A stretch of 64,000 nucleotides of DNA. Source: Cyanophora paradoxa. Its lineage: Eukaryota > Glaucocystophyceae > Cyanophorales > Cyanophoraceae. The stretch is taken from contig QPMI01000474.1 in NCBI GenBank assembly GCA_004431415.1, positions 62,001 through 126,000 of the forward strand. Direction: 5' to 3'. Positions 56,890 through 64,000 of this stretch are shown in pieces. Numbering within the stretch: position 1 is the stretch's first letter; every line of letters begins with the position of its first letter. The notes under the pieces were generated by a model that ran no database searches, was not told the DNA's origin, and saw only the letters and a program-made list of their open reading frames with translations. A program made the translations under genes and the position numbers.

Positions 56890-56929
56890 AAACTACTTAA
56901 AGAAAAATCTTCTATATATATAAAAGGGA
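56890..56929 (+). promoter_or_regulatory. Shared viral promoter, copy C
   Basis: AACTACTTAAAGAAAAATCT then TCTATATATATAAAAGGGA, about 14 bases before the ATG at 56,944. It differs from copy A at only one or two positions over about 38 bases. Confidence 0.7.
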
Positions 56930-56943
56930 CCCGATCGCTGAAA

Positions 56944-59215
56944 ATGAACGCCAAACAGACTAAATCGCTCAAATCGCTCGCTAACTGGCTCAGATCTGAT
57001 GAGGAACTGTCCAAAAACATGATTATCCCAGTGAAACCTGACAGCAAAGACCCTGTTTTCAAGCATAAGGAGGTGCATGGTCCTGGGAAAAGTATGAGGA
57101 AGCGCTGGCAACTAATCATATGTATCTTGGGGCATTCTGCTCTCAGACAACATGATGGTTATTGACTTGATGATGAGGAGGACTTTGAGAAATTCCGGGA
57201 TATGTTTCCTGATGACTTTGATGCCAATCAGCCATGGCAAAAACTAAAAAAGCTATCATGTCTACTTTAAACGACCTGAGAGTTCAATAAACTCAAAATT
57301 ACCGATAAGCTCCTGGCTTTAAAGGCTTGAGAAGGTTGACCTGAAAACAATCACTGGAACTGGAACTTCTGACTGATCAATGTGTGTCCCAGTGTGAACA
57401 AGGCTTGGTAATCTCCCCATGGGATGATACCTGTGATTTCAATGAGCCTACTGATGACTTCAAAAAGTGGATAATAGATAACTACATCTATAAGAGTGAG
57501 TATACTGCTAATGCTACCTCACATGATGAACTGGAAAACAATATTATCAAAGAGCTGGTGGATATGGATTTATGCATCCCAATATAATCTCTAAAACTGA
57601 ACTTGGCTTTAACTTGATGCTGCTAACAAGGGACTCAATTGCCCATGCTGCAATGGTTCACATGAATCGAATAACTGGTATGTATGAAAGCTAAAGGAGA
57701 TGATAACAAATACATTGTGTCAAGCTACAGTGGAAATTGCAAAAAACGATTCATCTGCATTGGAATGCAATCTGATATCTTCAATCTTATAGATAAATCC
57801 GCTGTTCTGGTGGCGCTCATTATGATGTGAGTTTAGTATGCAAAGAGGTTCTTAAACATACTGGAGATACTCCAAAAAGTCATGGTTCAAACTCAATACT
57901 GATACTGGATTTGGAGCATGATGACACAAACCTAAAGATTTACCTAGATATAACCGTCTTGTTGTCCCCAATACCTTGGAAGGCTGTGCATTATAGTCAA
58001 AGAGCTTTAAAGGATGAGGAAACAAAGCAGCTTTCGAAGAAAGATCCAAAACATTGATGACCATTGCCAAAAATCTTAAACAATCAGGATTTCGCAAATC
58101 CCTTCTGACTGACTTGTCCCACTGCTGAATGATGATGAATCTTGAGAAATTGACACAGTTCCATATGTATTGGATCGAAAATGTGTATTTGATCTGACCA
58201 CTATGACTTTCAGAAGGTAAACTGGAAGATATGGTGAGCAAGACTGTGGTTATGACTATACTGAAAATGTAGACCCAAGAAAATAGAGCATCTCAATCAG
58301 ATTTATAAAGAGATTGTGGATGATCCAGCAGAGCGAAAGTATCTTCTGGCATCCATTGCAATTGCCCTTAGTGGATCAACTAAATCCAGAAGTTCTATAT
58401 GTGACTGGTGCTGGTGCTAATGGTAAATCACTGTTCAGGAATACTGCAAACAGATATCTGTCGCTATTACAGCCTCTCGAAATATCCTATTGGACTAAGC
58501 CTAAAAAGAACTCATCAGAGCTACTCCTGAACTTGCCAAACTCCTTGGAAAGCGACTTGTATTCAGTAATGAGGCTGAAGATGTGATAAACTGCAGATCT
58601 CCAAATTAAGGAGGTCACAGGTGGAAATGAAATGACTGTGAAGCCTTGTTCAAAGACCAGTTATCCTTACCCCAATGTTTCAGGTCTACATTACAACTAA
58701 TGACAATTTGACTATAAATAAACCAGACTTTGCAATTCAAAGAAGACTTTCCTATCAGAGATTCAATAATATATTCAAGAGAAGCCAGAAGCTGGTCAAA
58801 AGAAGCTGACCCAACTCTGTTCACACTTCTACACAATGATGATGAGTATAAGATGGCTCACATGAAGATATTACTGGATATGTGGAAACAAAGAGGTTGA
58901 AGAGATCTTAAGAAGTCCCCCTCAATCGATTATTGACAGGGAATTAACTTTATAGCTGAAAATGATAGATTGGTGAATGGCTTCGAGATAATTTCGAGGT
59001 TACACATAATGCTAACGACTTTGTTTCCAGTGATATCATTACAAATCATACAAAGTGTTGATGATAAAGTTGAATGTGTATCTGTTATGAAAAGAGTAAG
59101 GAGATCTTCAATGTTAAATCAAAAGAAAACGAGTTATGGTATTCTTGCCAGAGGATATATTGGATTCGAAAGATAACAAGGTTCAGAAGACAATGAAGAT
59201 GATGCCGAATATTAA
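56944..59215 (+). CDS. Primase - superfamily 3 helicase (D5-like), heavily frameshifted
   Basis: Unwinds and primes viral DNA. About 750 codons in many open pieces. The N-terminal part fits an AEP-type primase: MMVIDLDDEEDFEKF (about 57,155; MVIDxD metal motif) and, one frame over, YHVYFKRPE (about 57,255). The middle is poorly recognisable. The helicase core has YVTGAGANGKSLFRNT (Walker A, about 58,420), ELAKLLGKRLVFSNEAED (Walker B-like, about 58,535), EVTGGNEMTV (about 58,610), VYITTNDNLTINKPDFA (motif C, about 58,690) and IQRRLSYQRF (arginine finger region). It ends with an acidic tail, EDNEDDAEY. At least ten single-base shifts, often one base short in a homopolymer; few lesions look like base changes to a stop. 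Confidence 0.85.
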
Positions 59216-59272
59216 AGAAAACGATTAATGATGAGATTTACATATATTTTTATAGCTTACTGAAAATGGTTT

Positions 59273-59360
59273 GTGTGACAGGTGTGACAGTCCATCCAAG
59301 AAAGCCTGGTGAAAAGTTGATTTTCAAAATCGATGGATAGACCTGTCACACCTGTCACAC
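59273..59360. terminator. Hairpin with TGTCACACC repeats at a convergent gene junction
   Basis: Left arm GTGTGACAGGTGTGACAG plus TCCATCC, right arm GGATAGACCTGTCACACC plus CTGTCACAC, with a third unit after it. It lies between the plus-strand primase-helicase and the minus-strand AT-hook gene, that is at the 3' ends of both. The arm units are the same as in the left-end hairpins although the loop differs. Confidence 0.6.
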
Positions 59361-59415
59361 CTGTCACACCTATCGAAAAGACCAAAATTTGACAAGAATA
59401 CTTAAAGCTTACTTG

Positions 59416-59573
59416 ATGTGTATAGTGAAGACAAAATGCAAAACTCTTGATGAGATGACCATGAATGAGTTAATAAATGCATAAAGCATGGAGATAGGGC
59501 ATATATCGAAATGTCACAGAGATTGATAGGTTACAATATGTATGCAGCAAAACCAAAGAGAATAGATCAGTAA
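59416..59573 (+). CDS. Possible small frameshifted ORF (about 52 residues)
   Basis: Reads MCIVKTKCKTLDEMTMNELI, then after one shift HGDRAYIEMSQRLIGYNMYA and a stop at 59,573. No family recognised. The rest of 59,361-59,732 holds nothing else supportable. Confidence 0.3.
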
Positions 59574-59732
59574 CATTCACATAACTGTTTCAGTGTCTGA
59601 GAATGCAAACAAAAAACAACAAAGCATATTTACAAAGTTATCTGTGACTTGCAATTGATTGCAAGTATAAAGCCAATTCCTTGTATATATTTTATAGCTG
59701 CCTCAGTGCATACTGAGACCGCTTTTGCTCAA

Positions 59733-60227
59733 TTATCTATAGACCTGGGGTCCATTGCTACTATCAGTAGGCAAATAATATTTAATCGGTCTCCCTCTGG
59801 GTCTCTGCTCCTCTTTTTGGCTTTTTGCGATAATAGGATGCCAGGGCTTGCTTTTTATACTCTCTATATGCTGGGTCCTCTATATCGTTTCTGCATTGCC
59901 AGAATGTGTCTTATAGACCCCTCAGTAACAGGTTCATCACTGGTAAACTCGATTAAACTAATAGTGTCCTCCATTTATATTCCAGAGAAAACGTTTTCTG
60001 CTGCAGAGAACTTCTCCTTGGATACTCCTGTTGCTCATATGTATACTCTGTGGGTCTGCTGGCATTGACTCCACAGAAACTGTTGATCTCCTTCTCTCTC
60101 TTGCCTCAGATACATTATCCTCAGTATCTGACATCTCAAACTCTATTGTTGTGTCACAGCATCCACTGTGGCAATTGCTTACCACATGCAGACTGAGCAT
60201 CTCAATAAACTTTCGTATTATATCCAT
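59733..60227 (-). CDS. Hypothetical acidic protein with C-terminal AT-hook-like motif, frameshifted
   Basis: Starts MDIIRKFIEMLSLHVVSNC (60,227), has an acidic Ser/Glu part (EFEMSDTEDNVSEARERRRS) and continues in other frames to RPRGRPIKYYLPTDSS near 59,780 and a stop at 59,733. The R-P-R-G-R-P core is an AT-hook, which binds the minor groove of AT-rich DNA such as this element. It could be a DNA-packaging or regulatory protein. At least three shifts; joining the pieces into one gene is an inference. Confidence 0.45.
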
Positions 60228-60283
60228 GTCTCTAATAAAACAGAGAAATTAAAGCCAAACTCGTCTTTTATATACTGTGGGAG

Positions 60284-60968
60284 CTACTCCCTTTCTACTT
60301 CAGTTTTAGTGGCACCAGGTTCAATGGTTCCCTTTGGGTCTTTGTTTTCATTTCATCTACTGCTTGCTCATCGATTTGGTTCTCTTTCTTAGCAATAAAC
60401 TGTTTATCTGGGACACCAGTAATGCCCATTTTATAAACTTCTTTCGAAGCATCTCCTTTAGCTTGGCTCTCTCTTTCTTCTCAGTAACATACTGCTCCAA
60501 AGCACTGGATTTGGCTTCCAGATCTTTGAGTTTAGCAGTCATCTCATCCCATTGAGCCTTGGGAATTCGATGAATATTTTGAGTGGGAGCAGTCTTATAT
60601 GTGACTTCACCAGCCATAGACTGAATTACCTTGTCTGATTCCTTACTAAGACCTTCACCTTTGCGAGCCAGTGAAGATCTTGCAAGCCTAAACCTTTATC
60701 ATCAGCAGCACCAATAATTCGCCTGGCACCCTCAGCAACAGCTTCATTTTGAGCTTCTGGTGAGATGTTGAGTTGGTCACTGGTTGAAGCCTGTGGGGCT
60801 TTGTCATCGACTGATTCCTCATAGGCAGCATTAAGAGGGTCTTCTTGCTGTGAGGGCTTCACCTCATTCATACCATTGAATTTCATTGGTTCAGTATTAA
60901 TGGATCCATTGTTTCCACCACCTGAATAGCCAACAGCCCCAGCTGGATCCCTATCTTTCGTTTGGGAG
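60284..60968 (-). CDS. Hypothetical coiled-coil protein, frameshifted
   Basis: Begins MPPKRK at 60,968. A Gly/Asn-rich stretch in the next frame (YSGGGNNGS) leads to MKFNGMNEVKPSQQEDPLNA and an Ala/Glu-rich middle, then MAGEVTYKTAPTQNIHRIPK and a coiled coil (EMTAKLKDLEAKSSALEQYV). It ends TEVERE at 60,284. It sits directly downstream of the packaging ATPase in the morphogenesis block, 32 bases away, so a virion-associated role is plausible. No family recognised. About three frame shifts. Confidence 0.5.
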
Positions 60969-61000
60969 GCATTGTATCTTTATTAGAATGAGAGATAATT

Positions 61001-61738
61001 TTATAAACCGCGTTTATATCGCATCAATTTATTGCTATGGACTTGGCTTTTCACTTCTTTAGGGGCTTCCTCTTTCTCTGGAGGTTTCAGTTCATCTTCT
61101 TTCTTTTTTGGCTTTCTGTGGAAGCGAGGAAATGGGAAATCTTTCACAAGCTCAGCTTTATCTACAATAGTATTTAACTGAGTTGCAGAGGACCAAATAT
61201 ATACTGATAGGAGTGAACATACTCTTCAAACATCTTGTAAAATCCTCTTTATTTCGCATTATATTGTATTCTTCCTCTATGGCTTCAAGTTCTTTGCGAT
61301 TTGCAGCACTTAGAAACATGCATATCAGAATTAACTCGAATAGTCGAAGAGACTTTCCTTAGCTTTTTGTGATGCAGATAATGGATATTTTTCGAATGAT
61401 CCAATATTTTATCCTGTAATCTACTATCTCATTATCGATTAAATCATCTAAAAACACACATTGGTTAACAGGTTCCACCTTTTCTATTTTCTCTTGCCTC
61501 TCATCTAGCAATTTAGCAATGTAAGGGGCATCCCTTTCCCAGTTGCAGTGTTGCACTTTATCCCAGAAATGATTGAAGCTGGTTCCACTCACAACTAATA
61601 CAACATCAATCTTTTTGGCATCATGCACTGCTTCAACCAATACTTTACAGCTTCTGATTTACCAGTTGCTGATTTCCAATTGTGACTCGAAAGGGGGTCT
61701 ATCATTTCACCAGCCACAAATTCATCCAAATCGTTCAT
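61001..61738 (-). CDS. FtsK/HerA-type genome packaging ATPase, frameshifted
   Basis: Pumps viral DNA into the capsid. Start MNDLDEFVAGEMIDPL at 61,738. The P-loop KSATGKSEAVK (about 61,660) is followed, one frame over, by KKIDVVLVVSGTSFNHFWDK (about 61,600), the strand and GTxxNxFW region usual in A32/virophage ATPases, and by Walker B VFLDDLIDNE (about 61,445). Further pieces read RVNSDMH, EYNIMRNKEDF and a Lys/Pro-rich tail (FHRKPKKKEDELKPP) to the stop at 61,001. Length about 245 residues, right for the family. At least four shifts. It is followed closely by the coiled-coil gene and preceded by the nuclease gene. Confidence 0.85.
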
Positions 61739-61791
61739 TGGTATCTCTCTATAAAGAGACAGATAAAAATAATGCAGGAGACTGAAATGGT

Positions 61792-62412
61792 TTACAGGTT
61801 AGATAGGAAATCGTTTAATGCACCCTCAATATCAGTTTCGGTGAATGGGATTCTTAGGAGTTTGATATTATTAGCTTCACAGTACCGATTTTTAATTCCA
61901 TCACGAATTTGGGTATCTTCAAAGGCCTTCTGACCTCCAAACTGTTCCACAGGTTTGAAATGTTGTATACCATCATATTCAATTGCAATTTTGAGAGATG
62001 GAATATAAATATCGAATGGGAGAACTCTTTTATGCTTGCAATCAGGAAATCTGTGGATATTGAGAAGTCTAAACCAATTTCTTTTAGGGCTGCTTGAACT
62101 TTCGTCTCACCAATAGACGATCTACATGACAGACAGCCATACCCATTGAGAAAATCACTTGGTGTCTTTTTGAATTCAAGATCACACTTTTTACAGATAA
62201 TGGTAACTTTTGTTCTTGCATTAACATACTCACTTTAGATAAATCGTAGTTATCCCATAGAGTTTAAGCCTCTCTGTAATTTCTCAATCCCCATTTGCAA
62301 CTTATCTTTGATGCGATCCATTTTACATTTTGCATGCCCATCCATGCATGTGTTTGTGTGGCTTTTGATTGAAATACCTTGACATTTCTTGCAGAAAATT
62401 TTATAGGGTCAT
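61792..62412 (-). CDS. Zinc-ribbon PD-(D/E)XK-like endonuclease, frameshifted
   Basis: About 205 residues. The N-terminal Cys/His finger is CKKCQGISIKSHTNTCMDGH (about 62,380-62,320). A zinc-ribbon repeat EYVNARTKVTIICKKCDLEF with GYGCLSCRSS (about 62,225-62,125) follows. The nuclease core has LPFDIYIPSLKIAIEYDGIQ (about 62,010-61,965), where D, E and D-G-x-Q-H fit the Vsr/homing-type PD-(D/E)XK fold, then FGGQKAFEDTQIRDGIKNRY and ending FLSNL at 61,792. Similar ribbon-plus-nuclease proteins occur in giant viruses and their satellites. It may act in recombination, repair or as a selfish nuclease; no intein or intron is visible around it. Two to three frame shifts. Confidence 0.7.
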
Positions 62413-62487
62413 CTCCTTAATATAAACAGATTCGAATAGTAAAGATCTTTATGTTTCGCTTCGCTCTTTGACAAACTCATGGTTAAC

Positions 62488-62680
62488 CTATGCATTTTCC
62501 TTTTTAATATTCCACAAGGGACAGCCACATTTGTTTATGTGACTATGGGCAGCTTGAATAAACTCAGTGTTGCATTTGCATATATAATTTTTCTTCATTC
62601 CCCATGAAATTAACTTTCGAATAATCATAATTTAGCCATGCCTGAATAGCTTGGCTAGAAAGACTTAGAGTATAAGACAT
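62488..62680 (-). CDS. Small zinc-ribbon protein, frameshifted
   Basis: MSYTLSLSSQAIQAWLNYDY at 62,680, then one frame over YICKCNTEFIQAAHSHINKC and GCPLWN, ending at 62,488. The CxC...H..HxxxCGC layout is like the zinc-ribbon repeat of the nuclease next door, so it may be a detached or duplicated ribbon. About 64 residues, one shift. It lies 32 bases after the capsid gene stop. Confidence 0.5.
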
Positions 62681-62712
62681 TTACTTTTGTAAATGATTTC
62701 AAAAATAAATAA

Positions 62713-64000
62713 TCATTTTTCTTTAAATGCCTTACGAAATGGTAACAATCTATAAATTAATTCTGCGTAAACCATCTTTGTCACAATAATAAAGCTATGC
62801 ATGAGAGCGCGAACATTAACATCGATTACCTTATCTGAAGGCATGTAGAGGGTGAGGAATGAAGAGGAGGAATTTGTTAAATCAACATAACCAGACTGGG
62901 CAATATTTCGAATTGCCTTTTCTCCATCAAGGCAGAAGGATCCTGAAAGGACATAGCGATCAGCAACCTTATCCATGTTAGAGCATTTGAAGGCATCAGC
63001 AATTAGCTCAGCACCTTTGAGTAGGGAAATTGGCTCAGTGGCAAAAAGTCGCTGACCATTTATTTCAGTTGTGAATGTTATCTTTGGAGTTGGCATAGGT
63101 CTTAAGAACACTGTGGGAGCCATTGGATTTGTCAACAGTTGCATTATCACGAACTGAAACAAGCAGAGCATATACAAGACCTGAGATTTGAGAGAGGTTA
63201 ATTCGATTGGGTTGGGCATTGCCCTTGGCAGGGAAAGCACTAGCATCTACAAATCCAATATCAAGGGAGGGAATAGCCATGCCAGTAGTCTTAACTTTTT
63301 CAATTACAGTAGCGAAAAGCTCATCAGAAACATTAATAGCATGCATGTAAAGGCGAGGAGAAGTAATAGAAATACAGGGTTGTTGCACCAAGAGTAAAGT
63401 TGTGATGTTTTGACCAACATTTGCAGAACAGTTTCAGCAGGGGCAGTTCCAAGACCATCATCTTTGAATAATCTACATCAGCTGCTGCAACAGTAAGACC
63501 ACGACCACCATAGGAAGTTTCAACATAACCCTTTCCAGCATCCTTAAACCAAACAGTAACAACCATTTCACCAGATAAAGCACCAAGGGGAAGGTAGTGA
63601 TTTAGCCAAGGCACTGGATTTCAACAAAAATGAGCCACCAAGTCGGTTGGTTCCATGAGCAGGGATGCCATGAACCATGCCCATTGATCGTTTCTTTTTA
63701 GCTAGTTGATCCTCCGAATAATAGACCAGGGGGAAATGAGCAAGGAAATCAGATGGATGTAGGTGTAAGATCCATAGGTAATTTCAAGTCGCTGAACTAA
63801 AGCACCAACTGGGCGAGTGTATCCATTGCGAACTAGGTCAGTATCACCAGCAAAAGTGATGGCTGGAAGGTCGAAAGCAAGTTCGAGTTTTCCACAGAAA
63901 TTGTAGCGAGGTAGCTTGAAGGAAATGCGATTTCCAACATTATTCTCAAAAGTATTGCTGGGATTCACAACAACTAGAACTGGCTTAGACTTGGATTCGA
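62713..64000 (-). CDS. Double jelly-roll major capsid protein, 5' end beyond the window, frameshifted
   Basis: Main shell protein of the icosahedral virion. From the right edge: NRISFKLPRYNFCGKLELAF and LVRNGYTRPVGALVQRLEIT (about 63,930-63,780), the first beta strands and the 'lPRYnF.gkleL' opening seen in Polinton-like virus capsids. Then, in shifting frames, HYLPLGALSGEMVVTVWFKD (about 63,590), VDYSKMMVLELPLLKLF, QPCISITSPRLYMHAINVSD (about 63,380), INGQRLFATEPISLLKGAEL (about 63,050) and a last part NVRALMHSFIIVTKMVYAEL ending at 62,713. More than 425 codons are visible, compatible with the 450-600 usual for the family. At least five shifts. Confidence 0.8.

Larger units (their letters stand above)
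46119..64000. mobile_element. Integrated Polinton-like / virophage-like DNA virus, left 17.9 kb
   Basis: The base composition changes abruptly at 46,119, introns vanish, and genes become tightly packed. The gene set is the core of this virus group: rve integrase, protein-primed family B polymerase, primase-SF3 helicase, FtsK/HerA packaging ATPase and a double jelly-roll capsid protein, plus small zinc proteins. Minus-strand genes flank a central plus-strand block (55.6-59.2 kb). The minor capsid protein and maturation protease typical of the group are not seen and may lie beyond 64,000. Its nearest named group (Polinton-like virus, adintovirus, mavirus-type virophage) cannot be settled without a tree. 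Nearly all genes carry single-base shifts. Confidence 0.9.

Noticed and set aside
1-64000. tRNA or rRNA genes
   Set aside because: I saw no cloverleaf with a convincing TTCRANNC-type arm and no rRNA-like sequence; short ones could be missed by eye.

Overview
The window has two unlike parts. Positions 1 to about 46,118 are very GC-rich eukaryotic DNA. Genes there are split by short C-rich introns, often starting GTACCCCC, and are separated by GC-poorer spacers full of palindromes and small transposons. From 46,119 to the right edge the DNA turns AT-rich, intronless and densely packed with viral genes. No rRNA, tRNA or species marker was seen. The gene set and base composition suggest a unicellular microalga or similar protist (haptophyte or pelagophyte-like); this is an inference.

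Host genes, left to right: a soluble adenylyl cyclase (sAC/ADCY10-like, minus, 366-5,641); an F-box/leucine-rich protein (minus, 7,097-9,327); a prostaglandin-reductase-like NADPH oxidoreductase (plus, 9,529-11,911); a long spacer with a minisatellite, a 1.6 kb TIR element and a LINE remnant (to about 22.5 kb); a nephrocystin-3-like DUF4062-NACHT-TPR protein (minus, 22,562-28,532); importin alpha (minus, 29,225-31,830); a large receptor with a periplasmic-binding-like ectodomain, Cys-rich repeats and a multi-span membrane region (plus, 32,397-38,876); a second F-box-like leucine-rich protein (minus, 39,471-41,902); and a LamG/concanavalin-like gene (plus, about 44.6-46.1 kb) that runs into the viral element. 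Exon edges are read by eye and are approximate.

Three TIR elements with TA duplications (6.3, 17.7-19.3 and 42.8 kb) share the terminus CCGT..CACT. A separate 536 bp element at 43,133-43,668 has hAT-type ends and a perfect 8 bp target duplication.

The AT-rich part (46,119 to beyond 64,000) is the left end of an integrated Polinton-like or virophage-like DNA virus. In order it carries a terminal inverted repeat, a duplicated 2.92 kb arm with strong hairpins, an rve (DDE) integrase and a protein-primed family B DNA polymerase (both minus). A plus-strand block follows: a zinc/DUF5710-like protein, a small basic protein and a primase-SF3 helicase. Then comes a minus-strand block: AT-hook protein, coiled-coil protein, FtsK/HerA packaging ATPase, zinc-ribbon PD-(D/E)XK-like nuclease, small zinc-ribbon protein and the double jelly-roll major capsid protein, cut by the window edge. 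Three plus-strand genes share almost the same promoter.

Nearly every viral gene is broken by single-base shifts, mostly in short homopolymers. The two copies of the duplicated arm differ only by three such shifts, which break the integrase at different places in each copy. The lesions may therefore be sequencing errors rather than decay. The most interesting content is this virus: it pairs a protein-primed polymerase with a full primase-helicase, and uses hairpin gene ends and a shared TATA-like promoter.
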